Part shown: positions 8,795 to 17,213 of the stretch, one piece after another
Numbering within the stretch: position 1 is the stretch's first letter
Layout of the letters: every line of letters begins with the position of its first letter
Assembly (NCBI GenBank): GCA_003650125.1
Contig: QNFX01000001.1
Span: 62,001-126,000, forward strand
DNA: 64,000 bases
Source of the DNA: Campylobacterota bacterium
GTDB taxonomy: Bacteria > Bdellovibrionota > Bacteriovoracia > Bacteriovoracales > Bacteriovoracaceae
Direction of reading: 5' to 3'
Made by a program: the position numbers and the translations under genes
Notes under the pieces: model-generated
Databases searched by the model: none
What the model was told of the DNA's origin: nothing
Seen by the model: only the letters and a program-made list of their open reading frames with translations

Positions 8795-10978
8795 ATGCGC
8801 GAACTCGTAAGAACTTTAGGACTCCCCTCTGTTATTGCTATTAGTTTGAGTGCAATGCTTGGAAGTGGAATTTTTGTTCTTCCTGGTATCGCCTATGAAC
8901 AAACCGGCCCTTCCGCCTGGGTTTGTTATCTACTGGCCGCTATTTTTATTTTACCGGCAGTTCTATCTAAGGCCGAACTGGCCACGGCGATGCCTGCCTC
9001 AGGAGGCACCTACATTTATCTTGAAAGAACTTTTGGCCCTCTCGCCGGAACGATCTCAGGCCTTGGCCTTTTATGTACCCTACTTTTGAAATCCTCTTTT
9101 GCTCTTGTCGGTTTTGGTGCCTATTTATCTGTGCTAACTAATATTGATATCAAAGTGGTGGCAATTGCCCTTCTCGCTGTAATCTTGATTCTAAATTATG
9201 TAGGGGTTGGAAAAGTTAGCAAGGCCTTAATTGCTTTTGTAACCCTAACTATTGCTGGTCTAATTTATTTATCCATTAAGGCCTCATTTGTTTTTAAAAC
9301 AGAATATTTTGAACCTTTCATGACCAACGGCATGGAAGGATTGTTTTCAACTACCGCCTTAGTTTTTGTATCCTATGCAGGAGTTACAAATGCAGCGGCC
9401 CTGGCCGAGGAAGTTCATCATCCTGAAAAAAATCTTCCCTTAGGAATTTTAATTTCATTTTCTATTGTTACCGTGATTTATTGTGTAGTTAATTTTATCT
9501 TGGCAGGAAGTCTACCCGCTAATGAATTATCTGGAGACTTAAGATCTCTTACAACACTGGCCCAAACAGTTCAGGGAAAACCTTTAGGAATTATTTTTGC
9601 CTTATTAGGGGTTCTAACCATGGGCTCGATGGCCAATGCCGGTATTCTCGCTGCCTCTAGATTTCCTTTTGCGATGGCCCGAGATAACCTTCTCCCCTCA
9701 ATGCTTGGAAGACTTAATAAGAAATTCTTAACCCCATCAAGAAGTATACTGTTGTCGGGTATATTTGTTGGATTAGCTGTTTTATTTTTTAATATAACCA
9801 ATATTGCAAAACTCGCCAGTGCTTTTTTAATTTTTACTTTTATGCTGGAAAACATTTGTGTCATTGTCCTTAGAGAAACTAGAGTCCAGTGGTACAAACC
9901 TGTTTTTATCTCTCCTTTTTATCCTTTGATGCAAGTTTTTGGAATTATTGCCTGCCTAATTCTTTTGATTTCCTTAGGGTGGATTTCTTTGGCCGCAATT
10001 CTTTCCATTGCAATTCCCGGAATCATCATATTTTTTATGTATGGAAATAAAAGGGTTACTCGCAAAGGAGTTATTGGGATAAGGGGAAAAAGAAAAGATT
10101 TGATAGAACAGTCCAAGGTTAGTTTTATGACTGACTCAAACATCGCACCAATTGACCTGTCTTCTAAAATGGACATTTGTGTCTCATTAATTGGTAAAGA
10201 GATATCTCCTGAAACCTTAATAGAAATGGCCGCATCTCTTACTGGGGGACAAAAACTAGAAGTTGCTTTTTTAATTGAAATTCCTGAACAGACTGGAGTT
10301 AATGATCTCAGAGATGAATTTTCTACCGTCAAGTCTCTTAGAAGAAGAGTTCTGGCCATGGAAGAGCAAAAAAAGATACCTATTAAATTTGATGTGATTG
10401 TCTCTCACGATATTTTAAAAACCATTCATGAACTTAGTCGAAGACTTGATTGTCACTGGTTATTTATTGAGTGGGAAGGCAAAACAGGTAACGCTTTTAC
10501 CTTAAACAACCCCGTAATATGGCTTAGAGATCATCTCTCTTGTAATTTAGTTGTCTTTAGAGACTGTGGGGTAAGATATATCCGTAAAATTATGGTTTTA
10601 ATTCATGATTATGGTACGGAAGAAGTTATCATCAACTTGGCAGATCAAATAGCTGCTGTAAATAATGCCCATATCACTTTGGTTAGATATATCCACTCAA
10701 ATGAACAAGACAATATTGTTGAATCAGAAAAATTTATTCTTTCTAAATGTAAAGATTTTTGTAAATCCCCCACTGACATTAAAATCATCCGGGGTAAAAA
10801 TAAATTAGAAACAATTCTTTCAGCAACTGCCGATTTTGATTTATTGGTATTAGGGGATTTTAAGACCAATAATGTATATGAACAATTATTTGGATCATTT
10901 TACGATCGCATTATCTCTAAAGCTGCCTGTAATGTCTTGTGCACACAAAAATATGTCTATCACCAGACCCATTCTTAA
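8795..10978 (+). CDS. APC family amino acid permease with universal-stress domains
   Basis: A 727 aa protein. Residues 1-430 contain about twelve membrane helices and the APC start LGLPSVIAISLSAMLGSGIF, where the unwound GSGIF binds the amino acid backbone, plus AMPASGGTYIYLERTFGP. The last 300 residues are soluble and hold two UspA-like domains, the second running through IRKIMVLIHDYGTEEVI to DLLVLGDFKTNN. In such fusions the tail is thought to regulate transport. Substrate is unknown. GGAG precedes the ATG. The 3' end overlaps the longer possible start of the next gene. Confidence 0.92.
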   Translation: MRELVRTLGLPSVIAISLSAMLGSGIFVLPGIAYEQTGPSAWVCYLLAAIFILPAVLSKAELATAMPASGGTYIYLERTFGPLAGTISGLGLLCTLLLKSSFALVGFGAYLSVLTNIDIKVVAIALLAVILILNYVGVGKVSKALIAFVTLTIAGLIYLSIKASFVFKTEYFEPFMTNGMEGLFSTTALVFVSYAGVTNAAALAEEVHHPEKNLPLGILISFSIVTVIYCVVNFILAGSLPANELSGDLRSLTTLAQTVQGKPLGIIFALLGVLTMGSMANAGILAASRFPFAMARDNLLPSMLGRLNKKFLTPSRSILLSGIFVGLAVLFFNITNIAKLASAFLIFTFMLENICVIVLRETRVQWYKPVFISPFYPLMQVFGIIACLILLISLGWISLAAILSIAIPGIIIFFMYGNKRVTRKGVIGIRGKRKDLIEQSKVSFMTDSNIAPIDLSSKMDICVSLIGKEISPETLIEMAASLTGGQKLEVAFLIEIPEQTGVNDLRDEFSTVKSLRRRVLAMEEQKKIPIKFDVIVSHDILKTIHELSRRLDCHWLFIEWEGKTGNAFTLNNPVIWLRDHLSCNLVVFRDCGVRYIRKIMVLIHDYGTEEVIINLADQIAAVNNAHITLVRYIHSNEQDNIVESEKFILSKCKDFCKSPTDIKIIRGKNKLETILSATADFDLLVLGDFKTNNVYEQLFGSFYDRIISKAACNVLCTQKYVYHQTHS

Positions 10979-11016
10979 ATTTTAAAATCTTGCACTTAAA
11001 TGATATAAATACAGCT

Positions 11017-11661
11017 ATGAAAGAGAAAAGAACTAAAATAGATAGTTACCACCTGGTGGACTTTACTGAATATGGGCCTGATGATGCCAAGGAAACTATC
11101 CTCCTTCTTCATGGATATGGTGAGAAGGCCGAAACTATTTTTAGAAAACTTAGTTCAGTTCTACCTAGTGATGTTAAAATTATCTGCCCCAATGGCCCCT
11201 TTCCCATGCCAAAAAAGACTGATGAAGGATTTAAAATGTCCTACGCATGGTATTTCTTTGACCCAATAAGAGAACAGTTTTTTATCGATTATGACCTCCC
11301 TGCCACATTGCTACAAAAATTTATTAAGACGCAGGATCTCGACCAACTGCCCCTAACTATTATTGGGTATTCACAAGGTGGCTACCTTGCCCCCTTTGTT
11401 GGACAAAAACTTTCAAATACTACTCATGTAATAGGAATAAACTGTCGGTTTCGCTACGACATGATGAACAGTGAGATTAACTTTAGGTTAGACGCTATTC
11501 ATGGAGCTGCTGATAACCTTGTAGACCCTGTCAAGGCACATAAGTCTTTTAATATTCTAAGAAATAAAGGTATAAAAGGGGAGTTCCATATAATCGAAGG
11601 AGAAGGACACACCCTATCAAATCCGATTAAAAAATGTTTAGCAAAAATAATTGGTTCATAA
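11017..11661 (+). CDS. Alpha/beta hydrolase, phospholipase/carboxylesterase family
   Basis: A 214 aa cytoplasmic serine hydrolase like YpfH or the small carboxylesterase/acyl-protein thioesterase family. The elements are ILLLHGYGEKAETI (oxyanion loop), IIGYSQGGYLAPF (nucleophile serine), HGAADNLVD (aspartate) and GEGHTLSNPI (histidine). It lacks a signal peptide. I chose the ATG at 11017; an ATG at 10939 would overlap the previous gene by 40 bases and add an unlikely leader. It probably shares a transcript with the START-domain gene that begins five bases after its stop. Confidence 0.85.
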   Translation: MKEKRTKIDSYHLVDFTEYGPDDAKETILLLHGYGEKAETIFRKLSSVLPSDVKIICPNGPFPMPKKTDEGFKMSYAWYFFDPIREQFFIDYDLPATLLQKFIKTQDLDQLPLTIIGYSQGGYLAPFVGQKLSNTTHVIGINCRFRYDMMNSEINFRLDAIHGAADNLVDPVKAHKSFNILRNKGIKGEFHIIEGEGHTLSNPIKKCLAKIIGS

Positions 11662-11665
11662 ATTT

Positions 11666-12316
11666 ATGCTTAAAAAACTAATTTTGCTTATATTTATTCT
11701 AAATGCTCCATTGCTATTATCTAGTGATAAATGGAATTTAGTCTCAAAAGATCGAGGCATTTCCCTATATGAATTAAAAAATCCTCCTAAAGGTGGTATG
11801 CTTCCCTTCCGTGCGGAAAAGGTTATCAATCTGTCTCTTCGAAAACTTCTCTATATTTTAGTTGATTATAAAAATAAAAGTCAGTGGGCACCTAAACTTA
11901 AAAGTGTAACGATCCATAAAAAATTAGGAATAAGTCAGTTCTTATTTAGCGAATACTATGACGTCCCTTGGCCTTTTAATGACCGACAGTTTTTATTAAA
12001 GGGACAAGTTGTACTTGGAGGGGACTTTATTCATATAACCGCCCATTCAGTTAATGATAAAAAATTCTTTGAAAAAGATCATGTCAGAGCAGATGTTGAT
12101 ATGATTGATGTGAAACTCTACCCTATAACTAAAGAAAAAACTAAAATTGTATTTGAATTCCTCGGAAATATGGGGGGATATATTCCAGTCTTCGTCCAAA
12201 ATATAATTAGAAGAAGGTGGCCACATAGATTTATCGAAGCAATCGAGAAATATGCTAAAACCACCAAGAATCTGGCCTCCTCTGATTGGGAAGGCCTTAT
12301 GAAAAACTTTTTATAA
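11666..12316 (+). CDS. Secreted START-domain lipid-binding protein
   Basis: A 216 aa protein with a signal peptide (MLKKLILLIFILNAPLLL). The mature part fits the START/SRPBCC fold: an N-terminal DRGISLYELKN strand, LVDYKNKSQWAPKL, then VPWPFNDRQFLLKG, a phrase common to bacterial START proteins, and a long C-terminal helix. It probably carries a lipid in the periplasm or at the outer membrane. Its ATG at 11666 follows the esterase stop closely, which suggests coupled expression with a possible lipid hydrolase. It overlaps the convergent dnaA-like gene by 6 bases. Confidence 0.8.
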   Translation: MLKKLILLIFILNAPLLLSSDKWNLVSKDRGISLYELKNPPKGGMLPFRAEKVINLSLRKLLYILVDYKNKSQWAPKLKSVTIHKKLGISQFLFSEYYDVPWPFNDRQFLLKGQVVLGGDFIHITAHSVNDKKFFEKDHVRADVDMIDVKLYPITKEKTKIVFEFLGNMGGYIPVFVQNIIRRRWPHRFIEAIEKYAKTTKNLASSDWEGLMKNFL

Positions 12317-13399
12317 AAAAGTAAAAGGAAGTTTTTTATTCTTAACTCGCTTACAGGCACTACTGATCTCTTCCCCAAAAACAGCATCCACTTTAATTTT
12401 CGCCTCAATCTTAGCAACAGCATATAAAATCGAAGTGTGGTCTCTTTTAAACATTTGACCTATTTTAAAGAAGCTAAAGCCTAATCCTTTACTCATTAAA
12501 TACATGGATACATGCCGTGCTTGAATAAATCTTTTTTTCCGGGAATTAGAATAAATATTTTGAGAAACGATTTTAAATTTTGCACCAACACTGTCCACCA
12601 CTTCATGGGGAAATGATTTTTTAACTTGCGGGGCCTGGGTAATTTGTGAGGCCTTTAATTTTAACAGGGCCGATCTCAATGACCGACCATCATGATTTGA
12701 ATTCTTTAAAATAAATTGTAGCGATTTTTCTTCTAATGGTATGTTTTCTTCGCAGGCCTTTTGTTTAATATATTTTAAAGCAAGCTCTTCATCCATGGCA
12801 CCAAGTTCTTGGATCAAACCACCATTTAAACGGGAGTGAAACTTTGGAAAAACACCTGATATATCTTCAGGTGAAAAGTGGCCTGAGAGAATTATTTGTT
12901 TACCTTCAAAATTAAAATGATTGTAAATATGACAAAAATCGTTTTGAAAATCCTTAGAGAGGAAAGCATCTTCAATATCATCTAATAATAAGACATCTAC
13001 ATTTGCTACAAAGTCGCTTAAAAATTTTGCAAAGCCATGATTTTTACATTTTATTTGAAAATAATCTAAGAAGGCCTTGGCAGTTCCTAGATAAAGACCT
13101 TTCCGTCCTAGTAGTTCTTTATAAATCGCATGAAGAAGGTGAGTTTTTCCAAGGCCTGCCTTTCCCATAAAAAAAACTAAAGGGAATTCCTCTCCCGGTC
13201 TTTCAATTATTCTTTTGGCAATTTTTACTGCACACTGATTACTTGGACCTTCTAAAAAATTAGAAAATGATTTTTTTGAGCAAATTCCTAATGGTGGAAG
13301 GTCTACTTTTTTTTTCCTCTTTTTTTCTACCAGGCTAGAGGAAGAAATAAGAGGCCCATCAAGAAGCTCCAGTTGTATACTGGACGCGATATTCACCAT
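12311..13399 (-). CDS. DnaA-like AAA+ protein lacking the N-terminal domain
   Basis: A 362 aa protein. Walker A is GKAGLGKTHLLHAI, Walker B is VDVLLLDDIEDA, a degenerate box VII is FHSRLNGGLI, and sensor II lies in DGRSLRSALLKL. The C-terminal helix-turn-helix has IGQMFKRDHTSILYAVAKI, close to the DnaA signature RDHTTVLHA. Canonical DnaA is about 450-500 aa; the domain I/II region here is only about 40 residues and basic (KKRKKK). Neighbours are not dnaN or recF, so it is probably a paralogue rather than the main initiator, though that needs the rest of the genome. AAAGGACTT precedes the ATG. Confidence 0.85.
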   Translation of the reverse strand: MVNIASSIQLELLDGPLISSSSLVEKKRKKKVDLPPLGICSKKSFSNFLEGPSNQCAVKIAKRIIERPGEEFPLVFFMGKAGLGKTHLLHAIYKELLGRKGLYLGTAKAFLDYFQIKCKNHGFAKFLSDFVANVDVLLLDDIEDAFLSKDFQNDFCHIYNHFNFEGKQIILSGHFSPEDISGVFPKFHSRLNGGLIQELGAMDEELALKYIKQKACEENIPLEEKSLQFILKNSNHDGRSLRSALLKLKASQITQAPQVKKSFPHEVVDSVGAKFKIVSQNIYSNSRKKRFIQARHVSMYLMSKGLGFSFFKIGQMFKRDHTSILYAVAKIEAKIKVDAVFGEEISSACKRVKNKKLPFTFL

Positions 13400-13514
13400 A
13401 AGTCCTTTTATTTAAAGATTTTTAAAGTTTAATGCAAAAAATTAACAGGTCAATACAAGCGCACAGCAAAATAAAAAAAAAGACAAATAGTTATGATTAA
13501 GATAACTAAGACAC

Positions 13515-14666
13515 ATGATCCACAATTATTTGAATGTTAGAAAAAGAACGGAAGAGATAGTTCAGCCTCTAGAAATTGAGGATTTTACTGTACAACCAAT
13601 AAAAGATGTAAGTCCTCCCAAATGGCACCTAGGTCATACAACCTGGTTTTTTGAAACTTTTATTTTAAAAGAATTTAAAAAAAATTATAAATTTTATTCT
13701 ATAAAATTCCAGGAAATTTTTAATTCTTATTATAAAAGTGTTGGCCCTCATTGGGTGCAAGCAGACAGAGGTATTCTTTCAAGACCTACGGTGAGGCAAA
13801 TCATAGATTTTCGTCATCAAATTGACGAATATATGATCGAATTTTTAAACACAAATAATGATCCACAAGTAGATAAGATTCTAACTGTTGGCCTAGAGCA
13901 TGAAAAACAACACCAAGAACTTCTTTTAATGGATATTAAATATATTTTTGCTAGCAACTCTATTGAAATTGCCTATTCTGACACTGACCTACTAAATGAA
14001 TTACCAAATGTTGTTTTAGAATATATTCCTATTGCAGGAGGCCTCATTGAAGTAGGGGCCAATGAGAATGCTTTCTCCTATGACAATGAAAAACCTAGAC
14101 ACACAGTTTTTGTTGGCCCTTTTAAACTCGCTAATAGACCTGTTACCAACGGCGAGTATTTAAGTTTTATTAATGATGGAGGGTATGACAATCCTACTTT
14201 TTGGTTAAGTGATGGATGGGAATGTAAAGTTGTAAACATTTGGCAGGCACCTCTCTACTGGAAAAAAATTGATGATGAGTGGTATGAATTCACCTTCAAA
14301 GGTTGGGAAAAATTAAATCTTAAAAAACCTGTGACGCATATAAGCTTTTACGAGGCCGATGCATTTGCACTTTGGTCAGGCAAAAGGCTTCCCACCGAAT
14401 TTGAATGGGAGTGCTCAACTAATATGTATAATCACGCAGAAAATTTATGGGAATGGACCTCAAGTAGCTATCTTCCATACCCAAAATACCAAAGAGAAAA
14501 AGGCCCCTTTGGGGAATACAATGGGAAATTCATGTGTGGTCAAAAAGTTTTAAAAGGTGGGTCTTTTGGAACACCTAAAAATCATATCAGGGCCTCTTAT
14601 CGAAATTTTTATCATCCGGAAAAAAGATGGCAATTTAGTGGACTAAGATTGGCCGAAAACTTCTGA
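13515..14666 (+). CDS. EgtB-like DinB/FGE non-haem iron sulfoxide synthase
   Basis: A 383 aa protein with the EgtB arrangement: an N-terminal DinB-type helical bundle with PPKWHLGHTTWFFE and GLEHEKQHQELLLMD supplying the three iron-binding histidines, then a C-terminal formylglycine-generating-enzyme-like fold (GGLIEVGAN to GGSFGTPKNHIRASYRN and FSGLRLAENF). EgtB couples a thiol to trimethylhistidine in ergothioneine synthesis. No egtD methyltransferase is adjacent, so the true substrate is open. It is divergent from the dnaA-like gene with 115 bases between. The ribosome site is weak. Confidence 0.85.
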   Translation: MIHNYLNVRKRTEEIVQPLEIEDFTVQPIKDVSPPKWHLGHTTWFFETFILKEFKKNYKFYSIKFQEIFNSYYKSVGPHWVQADRGILSRPTVRQIIDFRHQIDEYMIEFLNTNNDPQVDKILTVGLEHEKQHQELLLMDIKYIFASNSIEIAYSDTDLLNELPNVVLEYIPIAGGLIEVGANENAFSYDNEKPRHTVFVGPFKLANRPVTNGEYLSFINDGGYDNPTFWLSDGWECKVVNIWQAPLYWKKIDDEWYEFTFKGWEKLNLKKPVTHISFYEADAFALWSGKRLPTEFEWECSTNMYNHAENLWEWTSSSYLPYPKYQREKGPFGEYNGKFMCGQKVLKGGSFGTPKNHIRASYRNFYHPEKRWQFSGLRLAENF

Positions 14667-14764
14667 TCAATTATTTTTTTTTTATCATCTTTCCTGCTTG
14701 GAATTTAAGTAAGAATCTTGTTACAATTAAGTTAAGTAGCTTTTTAAAATCAAGGTTGATATTT

Positions 14765-15052
14765 GTGAGTACAGCCCATCAGGAAAAGAAAATAAGATGT
14801 TTTGTAATTGCAGATGATTATCGGTGGCATTTCCTGACTGATTCTATTGATGAATTTGAAGCAAAGGCCAAAAGCTACCTAGATCTAATGAATTCTTCAG
14901 GCAAGGAAAATCAATATTATTTCAAAAATATTTTTCTAACCAGAGATGAATACGTAGATATTTTAAAAAATATAATGTACCACTCACGAAAAATTTCAAA
15001 ATCAACTCCTAACACTAAAAAAGATGGCCCTCAACTCTATATCGTAGATTGA
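14765..15052 (+). CDS. Small protein of unknown function
   Basis: A 95 aa product if the GTG at 14765 is used (AAGG nine bases upstream); a TTG at 14756 is the alternative. The sequence is soluble and mixed in charge, with IRCFVIADDYRWHF near the start and an Asp-Tyr helical stretch later. No signal peptide, membrane segment or known motif. It ends in a TGATG overlap with the next gene, so it is translated in step with the isoaspartyl methyltransferase. No function suggested. Confidence 0.6.
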   Translation: MSTAHQEKKIRCFVIADDYRWHFLTDSIDEFEAKAKSYLDLMNSSGKENQYYFKNIFLTRDEYVDILKNIMYHSRKISKSTPNTKKDGPQLYIVD

Positions 15053-15726
15053 TGAAAATCCTAATCCTTTTTCTTTTTCCATTTGTGGCCTTTGCTGAAA
15101 TGGAGATACAACGACAGCAAATGATTGAGGTTATTAAAGACTATGGCGTCAAAAATAAAAGTCTTATAAAAGTAATGAATAAAATACCTCGGCATTTATT
15201 CGTTCCCAGTCACTTAAAATCCAAGTCTTACTCAAATAGACCTTTACCTATTGGTTTAGGGCAAACTATTTCGCAGCCATTTATCGTGGCCTATATGACC
15301 AATCAATTAAAGGTTAATAAAAACCACCGAGTTTTAGAAATTGGAACTGGTTCAGGTTATCAGGCCGCAGTTCTTGGGGAATTAGTTAAAGAAGTTTTCA
15401 CCATTGAAATTGTTACGGGACTATGCATAAGGTCTCGGAAGTTGCTAAAAAAATTAAACTATAAAAATATTAAGGTTTATTGTGGTGATGGTTATAATGG
15501 ATGGCCTAAGTATGCACCTTTTGACCGTATCATTTTGACTGCTGCTCCACCGCATATCCCCCAACTCTTGATTGATCAATTGGCCCTAAATGGCTTACTA
15601 ATTGCCCCAGTCGGTGTTGGCCATCAACAAATCATCAAAATTACCAAAGATGCCAAAGGGAAAACAAATAGAAGTAAACTCTTGCCTGTCCGTTTTGTTC
15701 CCATGACTGGTAAAGCACAAGATTAA
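15052..15726 (+). CDS. pcm: Protein-L-isoaspartate O-methyltransferase, exported
   Basis: A 224 aa protein that methylates L-isoaspartyl residues in damaged proteins using S-adenosylmethionine. Motif I is RVLEIGTGSGYQAAVL; the family hallmark FVPSHLKSKSYSNRPLPIGLGQTISQP is broken here only by common substitutions, and DRIILTAAPPHIP is motif II. Unusually for a housekeeping enzyme it begins with a signal peptide (MKILILFLFPFVAFA), implying a periplasmic location; such exported PCMTs are known in some Gram-negative bacteria. It is coupled to the preceding gene by a TGATG overlap. Confidence 0.9.
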   Translation: MKILILFLFPFVAFAEMEIQRQQMIEVIKDYGVKNKSLIKVMNKIPRHLFVPSHLKSKSYSNRPLPIGLGQTISQPFIVAYMTNQLKVNKNHRVLEIGTGSGYQAAVLGELVKEVFTIEIVTGLCIRSRKLLKKLNYKNIKVYCGDGYNGWPKYAPFDRIILTAAPPHIPQLLIDQLALNGLLIAPVGVGHQQIIKITKDAKGKTNRSKLLPVRFVPMTGKAQD

Positions 15727-15798
15727 CTAATTTTCATCATATCAATTAGAGCATTTTCACTTTATCTATATTCTCAAACTATTTTAATGGAAGATTCA

Positions 15799-15921
15799 AT
15801 GCCTTCAGTAGTAAAAAATCTAATTATAGCAATCGCAGTGTTTTCTATATTTCTTGGGGCCCCTAAATTTGAAGATGAAATAACCGTAGAAGGTCCTGAG
15901 ATAGTAACGGACACGAAATAA
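15799..15921 (+). CDS. Small membrane protein, 40 aa
   Basis: Starts at the ATG at 15799 with GGAAGA seven bases upstream. The N-terminal hydrophobic segment NLIIAIAVFSIFLGAP is followed by an acidic tail (FEDEITVEGPEIVTDTK). It could be a membrane peptide or a small exported protein. No family is recognised. Its stop codon lies within the hairpin that separates it from the convergent gene at 15922. Short length lowers confidence. Confidence 0.45.
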   Translation: MPSVVKNLIIAIAVFSIFLGAPKFEDEITVEGPEIVTDTK

Positions 15922-15940
15922 CTATTTCTTGTCCGCGTTT
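15908..15940 (+). terminator. Intrinsic terminator between convergent small genes
   Basis: CGGACA (15908-15913) pairs with TGTCCG (15930-15935) and GAAATA with TATTTC inside it, with one mismatch between the two blocks. A GTTTTT run follows on the plus strand. The hairpin spans the stop codons of both convergent genes (15919-15924). Confidence 0.8.
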
Positions 15941-16227
15941 TTCATCCTCATTTTTCGAAGTCCTATATCTTTTAAACTTTCTCTTGCTATTTCTAATTGA
16001 TCATCTAGTCTGACTCGCAAATCAGGGTCTAAAATAGAAGGGCCAGTTCCTTTTTCTAAATAATATAAAGCAGTAAAAATAGCGTCTGTAGCATTGACCA
16101 ACGAACTAAGATCCTTCTTTTCCGCCATGCCTCTTTTTTTACTCAAAAAACAAAATAAGGAATAATTAATCACACCACTGATTACGATGATAATCGTGCC
16201 AAAAAGGACTTTTTCCTTCAATTTCAT
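15922..16227 (-). CDS. Small membrane-anchored protein of unknown function
   Basis: A 101 aa protein with one hydrophobic N-terminal segment (VLFGTIIIVISGVINYSLF), followed by a charged, probably helical cytoplasmic or periplasmic part (DDQLEIARESLKDIGLRKMR). No known motif. A purine-rich region precedes the ATG. It is divergent from the rhomboid gene across 46 bases and converges on the 40 aa gene. It could be a small accessory membrane protein; function is unknown. Confidence 0.6.
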   Translation of the reverse strand: MKLKEKVLFGTIIIVISGVINYSLFCFLSKKRGMAEKKDLSSLVNATDAIFTALYYLEKGTGPSILDPDLRVRLDDQLEIARESLKDIGLRKMRMKNADKK

Positions 16228-16273
16228 TACTTCACCCCTTTATAAACTAACTCTTAAGAGATATCTTAACTAA

Positions 16274-17188
16274 ATGTTTGCTATTGGGGAAATAAAAGAT
16301 AAAAAATTGGCGTTAAACTTAGGAAACCACCTAACTAAAAAGGGTGTTACCAATAGAGTAATATTTAATCCTGATAAGGATAATTATCTATTACTCGTAT
16401 TGGAAGAAAAAGATGTTCCTTTGGCCATGGATTATTATAGATCGACACTCGGAATCCCAAAGCCTATAGAAATTGACCCCATGTGGGAAAAAGTACAAAC
16501 CTTACCCATGGGAAGACTCACTCTAACTTTCATCATAATATCAGTATTTATTTTCATTCTCTCGCTCATTCCTGGGGGCAAAACTTATTTAAATGACCTC
16601 TATTTTTCTAATGATAAGATGGCATTCATGAAGGAAATATCTCAAGGACAATATTGGCGTCTATGGACTCCAATATTCCTGCACTTTAGTTTTTTGCACA
16701 TAATTTTTAATATGCTTTGGCTTAAGGACTTGGGTAAACTATTTGAAAATAGCAAAGGTCCTGTTTTATTTTTTATTTTCGTTTTAGTTACTGGTCTGCT
16801 TTCAAACTTTGCACAATACTTAACTCTCGGTCCTTCCTTTGGAGGAATGTCTGGAGTGGTCTTTGGTCTTTTAGGTTATGTGTGGATGAATAAAACATTT
16901 AATCCCAATTCTGCCTTTGGAATGCCTAAAGCAGATGTTATTTTAATGGCCATCTGGTTCGTGCTTTGTACCGTTGGGATTATTGGAAACATTGCCAATC
17001 TGGCCCATGCAGTAGGCCTCTCCGCTGGGATGACCTATGGAATTTATAGTGGTTGCAAAGACTATAAATGGAACCTTACAAAAGGTTTTCTCTTCATTTC
17101 ACTCTCCCTGGGAATTACCTTAGTAACCTTTGGTGTAGAATACTTAAAATTTGGAAAAAAGCTTTACTTCTTTAACTTCATTGGATAG
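16274..17188 (+). CDS. Rhomboid family intramembrane serine protease
   Basis: A 304 aa protein with the GlpG layout. Residues 1-70 form a soluble cytoplasmic domain, followed by about seven membrane helices. The catalytic serine is in GGMSGVVFG (about residue 193) and the histidine in NLAHAVGLSAG (about residue 244). WRLWTPIFLHFSFLHIIFNM contains the conserved WR loop and the helix 2 HxxxN motif. Rhomboids cut transmembrane segments of other proteins; the substrate is unknown. It precedes the M18 aminopeptidase gene by 25 bases, so the two are probably co-transcribed. Confidence 0.93.
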   Translation: MFAIGEIKDKKLALNLGNHLTKKGVTNRVIFNPDKDNYLLLVLEEKDVPLAMDYYRSTLGIPKPIEIDPMWEKVQTLPMGRLTLTFIIISVFIFILSLIPGGKTYLNDLYFSNDKMAFMKEISQGQYWRLWTPIFLHFSFLHIIFNMLWLKDLGKLFENSKGPVLFFIFVLVTGLLSNFAQYLTLGPSFGGMSGVVFGLLGYVWMNKTFNPNSAFGMPKADVILMAIWFVLCTVGIIGNIANLAHAVGLSAGMTYGIYSGCKDYKWNLTKGFLFISLSLGITLVTFGVEYLKFGKKLYFFNFIG

Positions 17189-17213
17189 TGCATTATAATA
17201 GTGAGGATAAAAT

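Noticed and set aside
10939-11016. Longer start for the esterase
   Set aside because: Overlaps the APC transporter gene by 40 bases, and family alignment begins after the ATG at 11017.
13515-13524. TGATCCACA resembling a DnaA box next to the dnaA-like gene
   Set aside because: Single copy with one mismatch, inside the start of the egtB-like gene; no cluster of boxes or AT-rich unwinding region, so no origin is claimed.
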